DNA from: Epichloe hybrida
Lineage: Eukaryota; Ascomycota; Sordariomycetes; Hypocreales; Clavicipitaceae
Assembly (NCBI GenBank): GCA_019022495.1
Contig: JAFEKR010000007.1
Coordinates: 2,232,001 to 2,296,000 of the forward strand
Length of the DNA: 64,000 nt
Direction of reading: 5' to 3'
The translations under genes and the position numbers were made by a program. Below, piece after piece: positions 1 through 11,342 of this stretch (positions are counted from its first letter, which is position 1; each line of letters opens with the position of its first letter). The notes beneath the pieces were generated by a model. The model worked only from the letters and a program-made list of their open reading frames with translations, did no database searches and was not told where the DNA came from.

Positions 1-53
1 TTCCAACTCTTCCAAACCACACCTCCCTTGGAGCATGCGTAAGACGGGCTGAG

Positions 54-1483
54 ATGCGCGAGTTCATGGACTATGTCCACAGCGCATTCTACGAGGCGAC
101 TGGCTGGAGTCGCGACAACTCGTACGCCGCGCTGAACGGCACATCAGATGGTACATGCCCCTTCTGTATTTCTTTCGCAAACCCTCATTGCCTGTGTCCC
201 ACGCGCCGTCACGATTCTATGCGGACCCATGCTAACATGAGCCAGCCCTGTTGAACTTCCAGACCCCGCGTGGTCTTCGCCTGACCCTCTCAGCCCTCTC
301 AAGCGCCAACTTTGCAACTTCGTACCAGCTCGGCTCAGTAGGCGTCGTCGACGGCTCGATATCCTACTTGTTCTCCTCGGCCCCCCTGCGAATCCACCTC
401 ACGCCCCAGTCGGAACATGTGCCACTCCCCGAATTACTACGATCCTATCGGCCGTTGACGCCGTTATCGAAACGCGGCGAGAACCCCCCTGAGACCCCCC
501 AGACGATACCCGACAGCATCATCCCTTCGTCCTCACCGTCCCTATTCTACGGCAGATTATATCTCCCGCAATCGCAACTCGAAGCCCTAGTCATCAAGAG
601 GATATCGCCCGCCCTGCAGCTACAACTAAGTGCTGTTTCGGCAAAGCATCTCCGCGACGGCGGGACGATACTCGGTCTCGCGCAGTACGACGTTGGAAAT
701 TATGCCTTCGAGGGCCTAGCCTCGTCAGATGGCGGTCTTCTTGGCCTCCGAGGCATTTACAATTTCGGCGGCGATGCAAAATCCTCGGCCAAGACCACCA
801 ACCCGGAAGGGAGCATCGGCGGCGGACGCGGAGACCGGGAGCGCATCTACGGACGGTTCAGTACCGGCGGAGAAGTATACTACGGCACGCTGAACAAGTC
901 GGGCGGTATCAGCTTGGGAGGGCGGTTTGCGACGCTGCCCGCGCACAAGGGGACACCCCTGTCGGCGACGCTGACGATGAATCCGCTGATGGGCAACATC
1001 GCCGCGAGCTATGCCGTGGTGGCGGGCAGGCATTGCAGCTTGGCATCGCGCATGGAGTTCAACGTGTTTAGTTATGAGAGCGCATGGGCCGTGGGCATGG
1101 AGCTGTGGAGGAAGCCGCTTCGGCGACTGGTTGTAGAGGACAAGTCTCCCACGCCGTGGCGGCCTGATGGGGATAGGAGCTTTCAGGCGAAGCTTGAATG
1201 GAGACTCGATGAGCCGGAGCCGGAGCCGGAGTCCGTGTCGTCACTACCGCCGCCGATACCCCAACCACAGCCAGAAAATATACTGTCACTCGCAAAGACA
1301 AAATCCGATGGGGAAGCCTACGCAGGGGTTCTCAAGGCCCGATTGGACCAGAACTTGAGGATCGGTGTCCTATGGGAAGGACGCGTCAAGTCGTTGCTGT
1401 TCAGCCTGGGAAGCGGGATCGACCTGAAGAAGTTGGACAAGCCGTTCCGGACTTTGGGCCTCGAGATACAATTCTCGTCTTGA
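54..1483 (+). CDS. mdm10: Mitochondrial distribution and morphology protein 10
   Basis: Beta-barrel protein of the mitochondrial outer membrane. In known fungi Mdm10 is a subunit of the ERMES ER-mitochondria tether and also works with the SAM complex in Tom40 assembly. Two exons, 54-150 and 246-1483, give 444 aa, a normal fungal length. The intron 151-245 starts GTACAT, has a GCTAAC branch site at 231 and ends CAG; splicing restores the reading TSDALLNF. The start MREFMDYV and the segment FATSYQLGSVGVVDGSISYL are hallmarks of the family. An acidic, Pro/Glu-rich stretch near residues 330-350 precedes the last strands. There is no presequence, as expected for a barrel protein. The start codon is the first ATG of the conserved N-terminus. 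Family assignment is firm. Confidence 0.95.
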
Positions 1484-1789
1484 CGGGTATGGTCCAATAC
1501 AGGTATCGTATGAATATAGCTGGACAACATTCCTATTGCGTGATCTAGACGGTGCGTGTTTGTGTGCCGACTGCCAGTGATGACGAGGAATGAGGGAGGC
1601 ACACTCCTCCCGACCGGACGCTCGAGGTCGGAGGTCGCCGTCATGCGTGCCCTACTGCGCTTCGTCGCAAATCTGCCAGTAAAGAATTCGACACGCCCTT
1701 GTTAGATTGACTTGCAAGAAGCGACAGTCTAGAAGGGCTAAAAATAGGTATCATCTTTAACATCTCCCCTATTCAAGTACCATGTTGAA

Positions 1790-2680
1790 GCAATTAGAAA
1801 CGTACAAGGAATAAAAGCAATACAAGCAATAACTTAGAGGATCATGTCGTGCTGGCCTTTCAGAGACTCCGTCGCAGTAGATGAGAATGTTTTCGGGGAG
1901 AGCAGTGTGTTTGCCTTTGGTCTAGAGGTTAAGGCGAGATTCCCAGCATCTTAGTGACTTCGCCCACATTCTCCTGTAACCCGCGTTGGATAATCAAGGT
2001 TGCGGGCTATCAACCTAAAAAAATTGTCGACTAAAGCCACTATTGCAGAGACAGAGGAGGAGCTAGGTACGGGATGTGTGACGTCGATGCCAATAACCAT
2101 TGTTCTGTTTTGGTTAATGATACCGAGGTTCTTGTTCTTGACCGTCTGATTAATGCCGCTAAGCGTAAGATTTAACTTCAAAGCCACATTAGCCACATAC
2201 TGGTTGCGGCCGCGGTCTTTCACTAGTTTGGAGCCCACAGAGCAGATAGTGTAGATGCCGTAGTCCTTGTTGGCGAGCGTTTCAATGCACTTGTATAATG
2301 GTTTATACTAGCTTCGGGTAGGACAACAAAAAGTAGGTCCAAAGCTCCGGTGGCACGCTACAGAGTTGTGCGGATTGCAGCGTCATCACGATGGCTGGAT
2401 TGGAGTAGCGTTGACACCGATCTTCCTCAAGGCTTAAGAAATTCGTTTGTTACCGCCCGCAGGCTTTACGGGTCAAAAGAATCACAAAACTCCAGGGAGC
2501 GAGACCATCAGATATAACCACTTGGCAAGTGAGGCACCAGTGTTAAGTTTAACATTGATCATATTCCAACTGCCAAAACGCGGATCAGCGGTCTCGTTGC
2601 CTTCTTAAATGACTTTTAGGCCGACGAGGACGCGGCCGGGGACTTTGACGAGCCTCGGGGTGAGTCTTGGGCCAAAAGCA
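1790..2680 (-). pseudogene. Decayed Argonaute (Piwi domain) gene
   Basis: On the minus strand, pieces of an Argonaute protein appear in order but in different frames. They are: a linker/Mid piece with GRVLVGLKV and GSWNMINVK (about 2670-2530), a Mid/Piwi piece with LRKIGVN and DLLFVVLP (about 2440-2310), a piece reading LYKCIETLANKDYGIYTIC (about 2290-2240), the Piwi core GIDVTHPVPSSSSVSAIVA (about 2090-2030), and LPENILIYCDGVSE (about 1890-1850). Stops and frame changes separate them, for example a stop just before the LYKCIE piece, a TAA after GLKV and a TAG before the final piece. No N-terminal or PAZ region was found upstream. In working fungal Argonautes (QDE-2, SMS-2) this protein binds small RNA in quelling or meiotic silencing. 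This copy cannot encode a whole protein, and it is not strongly AT-biased, so RIP need not be the cause. About 300 bp of featureless 3' flank lies between it and mdm10. Confidence 0.8.
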
Positions 2681-2981
2681 CGCTAAATGAAGTTAGTATG
2701 TCATACTTGGAAGGAAGAGCGAAGACGTACTAGAAGCACATTGGGATCTCCCGGTGGCCACAGTTACTTTGTATTGCTGTGCAATAATAAGGCTCCATCT
2801 TACGGGAAGACCTGGATCCTCTTGGCTACCTATCATTCGTTCGTTAGACAAGTCGTCTCGCATTCGCCAGATTCAACATATAAAATGCGGGGTCCATTGT
2901 CTTGACAACTCTTGCGTCTAATAAAAATAATGTCGCCTCCTCCCCCCCTACCTTTACGGTTGCAACCACACTTCCTCCACA

Positions 2982-3300
2982 ATGGGCTTCGACCGCGGTT
3001 TCGGCAATTCCCCACGGCTAGAAGCAACTGCCGTGAATTAGGAGACTTATCACCAATTTATCTTAACGAAATCATTCAGTTCATGACCAGCGAGTGTCCG
3101 CACATGCCAAGGAATCCCAACCAACCAATACAACTACTTCCTCCGATTCTCCTCAAAGATAAGTTAGCGTCTAACAACACCCACCGAGCCATGCATCGGT
3201 TCAGGAGTTACCAAGTCAATGTCACCAGAATCCACCGCGACTGGCCTCAGGCGTCAATCTGCGGCAAGCCAATCTACAGCCTCTCAAACTTAGTGCAGGA
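2982..3300 (+). pseudogene. Remnant of a fungal MGFD-type protein of unknown function
   Basis: The frame opening at 2982 reads MGFDRGFGNSPRLEATAVN and then a TAG. After more stops it reads NYFLRFSSKIS at about 3140-3175. I recall a fungal-specific hypothetical family that begins MGFD.GFD..PRL and carries an FLRFSSK.SG motif, so this looks like a broken copy. The recollection is by pattern only and the family has no known function to me. It sits directly upstream of, and in the same direction as, the SET-domain remnant, and it may have been fused or overlapped during decay. Confidence 0.35.
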
Positions 3301-3349
3301 CTACGGTTCCCCGCGACCTGGTCTCAATCAAACCCCCAGCATCGGAATC

Positions 3350-4423
3350 TCCGCCGCGCGTATACGCCATCAGACCGGTCCCCCGGTAAGGTCCGAGGCC
3401 TGATCGCCGCCTCCGAAATCACTAGAGGTGAGCGTATATTTTCTGAGGCACCTTTGTTCGACGTCTGTCGTGACGAATCCGAACCACGAAGTTGCGAGCG
3501 GCGGCCATGTCATCAAAGCATTGAAGAGCTTGAACCGAGACCATCAACGGGCATTCCTTTCTCTTCACAATGCCTACGGAAGGGGTCACACACGGCCCAT
3601 TCATTGGTACGGCCAGGACAAATGTTCTACCACTCGGCTCTGAAGCCCGCGAGGGTGGCCTTTTCCTCGAGGCATCTCGTATCAATGACTCTTGCCGACA
3701 TAACGCGCAAAACACATGGAATGCAAACATCGGACGCCTCACTATCCACGCGCTCTGTGATTTAGAGGAAGGACAAGAGACTACCATCTCATACCTGGGT
3801 CGTTGCATGGAACATGCAGAGCGCCAGAGGCTGTTAAAGGCGAAGTTTGATATCGACTGCGAATGCGCTCTATGCCTGCTACTCTATCGCCAGCCCAGCG
3901 TGAGGAGAGTGATCTCAGGCTAAGCAAGATCCAAATTATTGACGACGCGCTCATCGATTGGGATGGGAGTAGGTTCAACTATGACCTGGGACTTCATCTC
4001 GTGCGCAATGTACTTTGTTTATTTGAAGAGGAGGGCATCTGGGATGCGTGTGTCTCAAGGGCGTATTATGACACGGTCCACATCGCAATCGCGAACGGGG
4101 ATGGGACGAGAGCAAAGATATTCGCTGAGAGAGTATATGCCGGCAGAGTCATTATTGAAGACAACGACAGCCCAGAGGCGGCGAGATTGAAGCAGTCGGC
4201 CGATCGACCGGCCCAGCATTGGCTCTACAAAACCCGCGTGGACCCCTCAACAAGGTATTATTTCCCCTCCAGAGACGGACGGGTGGGAGTTACGACGACT
4301 GGCTTTGGAGAGGGAACGATCCGGCCACCTCGAGAGCCACTGTTTGCTGGGATGTTTTCGGTGAAGATCTGCCGGCATAGATGCAGCCAGGATTTAGGTG
4401 ATGAAGTGGTCAGAGAGCTTTGA
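3350..4423 (+). pseudogene. SET-domain (SMYD/SET5-like) gene with several frameshifts
   Basis: The parts of a SET-domain protein are present in order but in different frames. YAIRPVP (about 3370) and GLIAASEITRGERIFSEAPLF (about 3396-3458) form the N-SET strand. ALKSLNRDHQRAFLSLHNAYG follows (about 3508-3580). ASRINDSCRHNAQNTWNAN with a post-SET-like CECALCLL comes next (about 3676-3885). Last is a helical C-terminal tail with AYYDTVHIAIANGDGTRA (about 4060-4115). At least three single-base frame changes lie near 3380-3500, 3585 and 3890. Intact relatives are presumed lysine methyltransferases: the N-D-S-C stretch matches the NHSC cofactor site, here with Asp in place of His. No splice sites explain the shifts, so I call a pseudogene, with assembly indels as the alternative. 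The reading frame ends with a TGA at 4421-4423. Confidence 0.7.
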
Positions 4424-4432
4424 CTCTTTGAG

Positions 4433-4450
4433 TACGGAGTACACTCCGTA
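4433..4450. repeat. Perfect short inverted repeat TACGGAGT-AC-ACTCCGTA
   Basis: The 8-bp arms TACGGAGT (4433-4440) and ACTCCGTA (4443-4450) are perfect inverted copies with a 2-bp spacer, just after the SET remnant. The same word recurs elsewhere in the window (near 5160, 45746 and 52886). Confidence 0.6.
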
Positions 4451-5692
4451 ATACTGGTTCAATCACGGCAGCGTTATTTCGGAGTCTGAACAAGCCATGA
4501 CATGAACCAATATCAAGCACGAAAGCAGACCAGGTTGGAGAGCGCCGAGTTCTGCGTCGAGGGGCCCCCTTGGGCGTACTGGCCTATGCTGGAGGCACCA
4601 TTCCGTGACTCACCGCGTTCAATAGCAGAACAGTTCATTGACGTCTAGCTTCTCGAGATCCCACGGCTAGAGGGTCGAGCCAGATACGAGAGTCGTAAGC
4701 CACTGTCGTGAACAGCCAGGACTGAGAGTAAGGATATTGGGAACGGCGCTGAGACCGAGGCCAAGAGAGGTCAGACTGCCGTGGTTGGGCATTGTACCGT
4801 TGACTGTGGGGTAGTCGGTTCTTGAGAGTGTGCAGTGCCGTTGCTCTTTTGCTGCATGCATCAGCGGCGGTTTCGGTGAGGCTCAGGAGGATGGTAGATT
4901 GGCGCTTACAATATTCCAATATTGCGCCGGGGAATCCGTGTTTTCCAAGAGCTACTATAACGAATGGCAGTATAACACAATGCTGTCAGACAATATTTGG
5001 GCCATTCACATCTGCAAAGCAACTCCTGGGTATGACTGGCGTAGGGTAGGGACTTAACATATAGGCAAGGTAAGGTGTTTAAAAAGGGCGTGGTTGAACG
5101 GATGCGTTGCGTTTAGTTGTCCCTCTGGTCCTTGTTCTTTCCCCCTTTTCTGTGCATGTACTCCGTACGGACGTATGGAGTAGTACATAGTGGATTCAGA
5201 GACCCTAGGTCTCCCTCTTTGGGATCCCCGGGGAGTTTTGTTCTGCTTGTGCTTGTGCTCATAGAGACACATCCCAGCTGTTAGAAAACACGGATCCTCG
5301 GGCGCAAGATTCAATATTTGACTAATAAGCAGCCCTTCCAATACCTACCAGTGCTTGTTACAGCACAGCTCTGCATTGCTTATGACCCCGCTCTGGCGAA
5401 GAGTCCGAGGGGGCTTTGTGCTAATCGATACTGTTTTTGCTGGATGCTTGTTAGATGCCGATGGGCCGTAATTCACATATTGCTCCACAGCCAATGTCAC
5501 TCAAAGCTGCTGTTGTCACTGGCATTTCCAAGGGACCAGGGACCCGGGGTCCTCACCTTGCGTTTGCCGGTTGTGCTCTTGCAGATTCTTGTTGACGACC
5601 TCGTCAAGGGTTTCCTGTATAATGGAACGGCAGTGCTTGGTATGAACGAGATTTTGGAGAAGCAAAGTCGACATTGGTGCAGGTAGAAAGAT
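4451..5692. other. Intergenic stretch without a supported gene
   Basis: No reading frame here has recognisable motifs. Overlapping short frames on both strands at 4635-5057 look like chance or decayed coding sequence. A second, imperfect inverted repeat built on ACTCCGTA lies at about 5158-5186. The last 150 bp act as the upstream region of the secreted-protein gene. Confidence 0.5.
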
Positions 5693-5699
5693 TATAAAA
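5693..5699 (+). promoter_or_regulatory. TATA-like box of the secreted-protein gene
   Basis: TATAAAA lies about 150 bp before the ATG at 5844. It is followed by a pyrimidine- and CA-rich leader (CATCATCAAGCG..., ACTCATCAA repeats), typical of a highly expressed fungal secreted-protein gene. Confidence 0.5.
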
Positions 5700-5843
5700 A
5701 CCCGCGTTGCTTCCTCCCAAATTTGCAGATGCTCATCATCAAGCGATACACTTCAATCAACTTTCTATACACTCATCAATTTTATACAACTCAATCAGTC
5801 TTCCTCTGCCTATCAAACAAATTACCACAATAAAGTCATCAAT

Positions 5844-6176
5844 ATGAAGCTTCTCGCCTCTATCGTCGCTGCTGTCGCCATGGTTTCCTCCGTGGAAGCC
5901 TGCAAGTGTATCGGACCCAATGGCAACAACGCTGATGCCACCGGCAGCTGTTGCCGTGATCTCAGGGCTTCTCCTTCAGGCGGCGATTGCCCTGCCGGCC
6001 ATATAAGCAACAGGCTCAGCAACTTTGCTTCTTGCTGTACAACATTTTCCACCCGCTCAGACTGCCGCTGCCCCTCTGGCTGTGCTCGCGCTGAGCTTGA
6101 GGCCAAGGCCAAGAAGGAGGGCAAGGCACCACCTACGGACGAGGAAGTTGAGGCTCTTGTTGCCTCTTACGAGTAA
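5844..6176 (+). CDS. Small secreted cysteine-rich protein (effector-like)
   Basis: Intronless gene for 110 aa. Residues 1-19 (MKLLASIVAAVAMVSSVEA) form a clear signal peptide with an A-x-A-like cleavage site before C20. The mature part has ten cysteines, spaced as C-K-C, CC, C, CC, C-x-C and C, enough for five disulfides; most fall in the first 65 mature residues. The tail is cysteine-free and charged (KAKKEGKAPPTDEEVEAL). Size, secretion signal and cysteine density fit a fungal effector, hydrophobin-unrelated adhesin or antimicrobial-type peptide; I recognise no named family. The CC pairs recall hydrophobins, but the spacing does not match their C-CC-C-C-CC-C order. It stands alone, with a TATA box upstream and a non-coding region on both sides. 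Confidence 0.85.
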   Translation: MKLLASIVAAVAMVSSVEACKCIGPNGNNADATGSCCRDLRASPSGGDCPAGHISNRLSNFASCCTTFSTRSDCRCPSGCARAELEAKAKKEGKAPPTDEEVEALVASYE

Positions 6177-8411
6177 TAAGGGGAGGGAATAGAGAAACTG
6201 GACGCGAAAATTGAGTCTCGCGACGGCGGGTTGCCGCGGCCCGTTTCTCTCAAGAAGGGCCCCGATGGTCTGGGTCCTTTTACATAAGTATGCATCATGT
6301 TATGCAAGATGACCAGGGAATATTTTGTGGTGTCTTGTATGATGCAAAATCATTGGATTAGCTTGCTCAATTCGTACACTCTCCTTGACACAAATAAAGA
6401 CGAGAATTGAGATGAAATCCTCGATGAATTCTTTTTTTGGCCGTGAAGGCACCTGGCGTCATGTGATGATGATTTCTTCCGTGCATCAGGTGGCAAGGTC
6501 ACGAGCTCCAATCCTGGGAAATTAAACAGACTTGATTTTCCGTTTGTGTTCAGTAGTGACACCGGATACGAACTGTTAATAAAGGTTTCGTCTAAAAGCA
6601 CTGACTTGCTACCTGGTCAGCTCATGGAATAAAGTTTTGCGGTTAGGGTAGGCATGGTAGTGCTCAGTCCCTGGCAGTTGCAACGCTTTTTGAATGTGAG
6701 TGCTCCAAGTAGTGTTCCGGCTCCTTCAGTGTTTGACGCACAAGAAGCGTAGATATTGCAGCACGAGCCACCGGATAACGCAAGTCTCGATGTCTGAAGA
6801 ATAGTCGGGAAGTTTGCGCACAAGACAGAGGTCTTTGAACGAGGTCCCTGAACGAGGACTTGGGCGCTGACGGACTAGAGAACGTGTTTACGAACATGGA
6901 AGTTGTCCCAAAGGCGGCTGATTTACCCGAAGTGTGGAGAATAACCCTTCGGGATTCTAGCCGGCGTAATGAATACCAACCAACCAACCAACCAGGTGGA
7001 TGATGTCCGAGACATGAGGGGAAGAGGGGGGAGGGGTGGGGCTGGCAAAAAAAAAAAAACGATCGGCAATCGGTTACTTCCTATTTGGGTTATGCACGAG
7101 TAATTGTGTTAGCACTTGCTTGCATGTTTCCAACCATCGACACTCATCGTGACTGGCCATTGCCTTTCTAGGCTTGTGACGACTAGCGTTGGTAGCGATT
7201 GCAATCACAAGCCACTTGTCCCCTCTTTCCTGTCCTGAATGCAAGCTGCAATGGGGAGTGGGGGCGTCGTTTTGGCTTCGTTGAGCTCATGAAGTAGCAG
7301 GTATATGCACGATTACATTTGCTTCGCTGTACCATGACCCATGTCAAGAGAGTGACTTCAGATGCACAGTTGCCAACGCGACGATCCAGGCAAGCGCTAC
7401 GGGTTGCTGGAATTTTCTTCTACCCGACATTGGTGAGACGCGGGGCCGTCGTCATGAGGTTCCCTCGCGTTGTCAATGCGCTTCTTGCCAAAATGTGAAT
7501 GGAGTTAATTCAAGCTAGCCTCTCCCTATGTACATCCTGTAACCTTGCGAGCTCGAGCATGAGACGATAAACGTATACCGCAACGTCAATCTCACGTAAT
7601 GCCCTAGATGCCCATTCCCGTCCCTGCTCGGCGGCGACCTCTCTCGCTCGTTGTTGTCCGAGCTCTGAAGAAGCAAGAAATCATGTTAGCTCCGGAAGCT
7701 CATCCATATGCTGACTCACGGGAATGTAATGAACTCATGGTACTAGGCGATCATTATGAAACTACCGTAATGTTTGTTTGTTTTAGCGGTGCTGATTTTA
7801 AAGCTAGTAGTTTATAGTATCGCCCACTAATCCCGTTTCCATCAAGATCAAAGACAAGTCGCGACTGAAATGCTTCATCTTTGCCTACCCAAGATCCAGC
7901 GTGAAAGAACATATCTTGTTCTCTACAACATCTTCTTTTCGCATTAATGCACTCTTGTATTTGTGTTAAGAAATGATGAGGCTAGTCTAGTGAATGAGCT
8001 TCCATGCTCGCGCAGATAGAAAAATCGGCGTTTATCTGAGTTTTGTACAAAGCTGACGAATCTCTGACGATGAAATTGTTGCCAATGCTTGCCTGCGTAT
8101 CCGCCAGATGTGCAATGTTAGCAACGGCTAGCATTGGCCGATCTTTTGATCTATTGGGGAATTCAGCACACCTTCTGGGTTCTTACACTAACCCCCTAGA
8201 CTAGACTAGACCAGACCATTCCGATCACTGGCTCCGCTCGTCTCTACTCCCTGTTCCATGAGCCACAGCGAGTTACCTTTGCCGTCCATTTTCTGCTCTT
8301 TGCCTATTGCATGATTTTGAGAAGGAAGCAGAAGGGCAAAGCAGAAGGGCAAGAGGCGATGGCGGAGATGTCAAATCAACAACGCGGTAACCCTACGAAA
8401 GCTCTACATGC
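6177..8411. other. 2.2-kb intergenic region, no gene seen
   Basis: It contains only short chance frames, an A-tract at about 7048-7059, a (CCAA)n run near 6978-6992 and a short repeated AGCAGAAGGGCAA near 8328-8350. No coding motif or RNA fold was recognised. Some of it will be the 3' flank of the kinase gene and of the secreted-protein gene. Confidence 0.5.
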
Positions 8412-10656
8412 CTATTCCCCACATTGCGTGGCATCCTGACCCATTGCTTGCAAAAGAATTGCTGCTTTGAACATTTCCTCGTCAGCATCAGCATCAGCAC
8501 ACAGCTCTTGCGTAAAGACCGTATCGCCGCCTCCCGGAGTAGTATCCCCGTTTATGAAACATGTCATATCATCGTGATTGCGCGGCGCGCGAGACAAACC
8601 TTGTGGAGGCCTCAAACCTGGGCCCTGGTCGATCTCTGCATTTGCTCCTGGCTGATTCTGCTGCGTCAAACAATATGAGGATAGGCTTGCCAAACTGCTC
8701 ACCTTTTCCCTTCCCCAGGACGCTAGAGCAGATCCGACATGAAGGGAATTGAGAGGGTTCTGCGAGTAATTCTCCAGAAAATATGCTAACTCAGGCTGCT
8801 CGCTAGAGACGGACACGCTTTGATTGTGACCTTCTCGGCGCCTGGTGCGTCGCCCTGCTGACGACGATGACGACCGTGGTGTCTTTCTCACCGCTATTCT
8901 TTCTCGACTCCTCACCGACGTCAATGTAGGAGTCGAGGGAGGCGGGGCGTCTGATCTGATGTATCTGCCGGTGTCCGTCGAGATGGCCGCATGGCTGTCC
9001 GCAAAAGAGCGCGACTGCCAGAGCATGGTGTTTTGGTTCTTGGCAGTGTGTTCCTCAAGAGAGTAGCGTAATATCGTCTGCTCCATTTGGTCGCCGTCTA
9101 AAGCCGGCGTCGGCGTCGGACAGCCATCCTCGGTTGCATTGGACAGAAGAACCGCTTCATCAAGGCAGTTCTGGGCCGAGCACCGAGATTCTGGCGACAT
9201 GACCACCATAGCGCTTATTAAGAATTGTCTCAGTTCATCGGGCCTTTGCTTCCTGTCCTTTTCGAATTTGTTGATAACCTTTTTGCACCAAGCGGTTCCG
9301 CCGTATACGTAGTTTTCAGTGTATTGTGGAAGCTGGCACATCAGTTCATACACCACCACGCCAAGAGACCAGATATCAACAGCCGGGGTATAGCTCCTCC
9401 TTTCCGTACCACCAGAGTTGATATACTGCAACCCTAAGTAAATCTCAGGAGCAAGATATTGCCGAGAACCGCAGATAGTCGACAGGTCGCAACCGTCCCG
9501 TGACAGTCCAAAGTCCCCAAATTTGACGTAGATATCGCCTGGGAACCGGTGTTGCACAAGAATATTGCCTGGCTTGATGTCGCGATGTACGATTGGCGGC
9601 TCCTGCCCGTGCAAGTATGTCAAGGCTGATAAGCATTGACAGAGAATCACTAGAGCTTCGCCTGCCGACATGTTTTCCTGGTCATCTAAAGATCCACCCG
9701 GGACGTACTCTAGGTGCAGCTGGGGATATGGCGTAAGGAAGTACTTGTAAAGCTTCACGATGTGGTCCTGCTAGATTATCAGAACGATGCTGTAGACATG
9801 CGGACCGCATACGAACATGTGAAAGTGGCTCCATGATGCCTGCCTCTTTGATCCATGTATCAAGATCAATCTTTTGCTTTCGAATAGCCTTCGCAGGCGG
9901 CTCCTTGATGGCGTACTCGCTGCCATCGCTAACGTTCCAGATATGAGTCACAAGGCCGAAACTTCCTTCGCCAAGCTTTTTCCGCAGATGGATTTCTTTC
10001 GTGACCGGGGTATGGGCTCCTGTAGGTCGCTCGGTTCCGCGATCTGGGAAGTTGAGATCGTCTAAAAGGTCTTCTGCGGCTGCTGTGCCCCGGCAGAACT
10101 GATTGACTTTGTCGATGTATGCATGCGACTTTATGTCGTGAAGAGCGATGACGATTTGAAACGAGATGGTCTCGTGCACTGTGATGATGATGCTTTTCTT
10201 TTCTTGGGGGACTTCGTGGCCGCCCACAATCCACCTGAAATTGCTTCGCAGCCCCTGTCCTTCATTATTGTACGTGACCTCGGTTCCCACGAAAGAGCCC
10301 CAGTCTCTGACGATAAGACGTCTCTCTTTGTCAAAGGTCAGGCTGAAGTGGTGGTAGCTGATGCTCGGAATATCAGGCAGAACAACATCGCTATTCGGAT
10401 CGCACCCGAAGACAATCCCGCGGGATGTTCGTGGGATGTCGCTGAACCTCAGCTCCAGGCACGGTAGGTAATGGTAGGCTGGCATATTGGGCCGCTCCGG
10501 TGACCGCGTAGATTCTCGGTCGCGACGCCCATAGCGAGTTCTAGGACACTGAAGCCGTGGAGGAACATAACGTGAGCTCTTTTCGATTGCCTTTGATGCC
10601 TTCCTGTCGATGTCTGCACATGGATACACACAAGCAATGAGGTCCGCGTCTTCCAT
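8412..10656 (-). CDS. FHA-domain Ser/Thr protein kinase
   Basis: Two exons (10656-9817 and 9767-8412; intron 9768-9816, 49 bp, GTTCGT...CAG) give 731 aa. An FHA domain, which binds phosphothreonine peptides, spans about residues 70-175; FGCDPNSDVVLP and SISYHHFSL are its core. The kinase domain spans about 222-480 and has every catalytic motif: glycine loop GEGSFG (229-234), K251 in YAIKEP, HRD with D343, DFG at 365-367 and APE at 386-388. Splicing joins PLSH to DHIVKLY, the normal alpha-C/beta-4 join. The C-terminal 250 residues are low-complexity and Ser/Arg-rich. The architecture recalls Rad53/Dun1/Chk2 checkpoint kinases, but FHA kinases are expanded in filamentous fungi, and this copy in an accessory-looking neighbourhood need not be an orthologue. 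The start could also be the internal ATG at residue 58. Confidence 0.85.
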
Positions 10657-11156
10657 CTTAAAGGGCGTCTAGGCATGGGCGAGAGACATGGAGAAAAGGC
10701 ATCAGTATTATGCCAGCTAGGGAACTGCGCATCAGCTTATTTTATAAACGAGTGCAGGAGACCCAAACGACGTTGCAGTCTCGCCCGCTTTCTCCATTAT
10801 CGCCAGCGACCCCATATGTACTCCAATGAAGCTGCACCCCCCTAATAATGCGCGACGGGACAACCAAGCGGGTAGAGAGATAATATGTCTTGGTTGGTCC
10901 ATGCAGCCGTGTGCGGGCTATCACGCATGGTACAATGACCGGCCACCACATAACTACTAATCTGAATGTATTCATGTGCAGAAAACCTACACCTACCCAA
11001 TATAGGCCGGTTGCTCTGTTGCTGCCTGAGGATCGTCCACCATACGTCGCGCCAAACACCTATAACGAAAGCAAACCAAGTTTCCACTTCAAGCAACCGC
11101 CCGCATCAGTCATCAGTCCAGACCACGCATCTAGGTATACTCTATTTGACGGTGCC
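10657..11156. other. Divergent intergenic region
   Basis: About 500 bp between the minus-strand kinase gene and a plus-strand small gene, presumably holding both promoters. An in-frame extension of the downstream gene to 10890 exists, but its residues look like translated non-coding sequence. Confidence 0.45.
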
Positions 11157-11342
11157 ATGGCTTTCCCGGAACCGACTACTGCGACGTTTTCCGTCGAGCA
11201 TATCTCGGCCTTGAGTGACGCGGGGCTCGCCGACTTCATGAAGAAGAACCGACGTCCCGACGGTAGATACGAGCTTCCCGTTGATGGCTGGGATAAGCTG
11301 TCGAAGGACGAACGAAATCGACTGGCGGAGAGGCTGAAGTGA
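11157..11342 (+). CDS. Small 61-aa protein of unknown function
   Basis: Short frame beginning MAFPEPTTATFSVEHISALS. It is charged and helical towards the end, with a K/R/D/E-rich tail (LSKDERNRLAERLK) that has the pattern of a real protein rather than a chance frame. I chose the ATG at 11157 because upstream in-frame sequence is compositionally unlike protein. No domain was recognised. It lies 240 bp upstream of the 500-aa unknown in the same direction, so the two could be exons of one larger gene, although a stop lies between them in the frames examined. Confidence 0.5.
   Translation: MAFPEPTTATFSVEHISALSDAGLADFMKKNRRPDGRYELPVDGWDKLSKDERNRLAERLK

Noticed and set aside
4635..5057. Overlapping frames on both strands, one with several Cys and Tyr
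   Set aside because: No signal peptide, motif or splice structure could be supported; possibly decayed coding sequence but not assignable.
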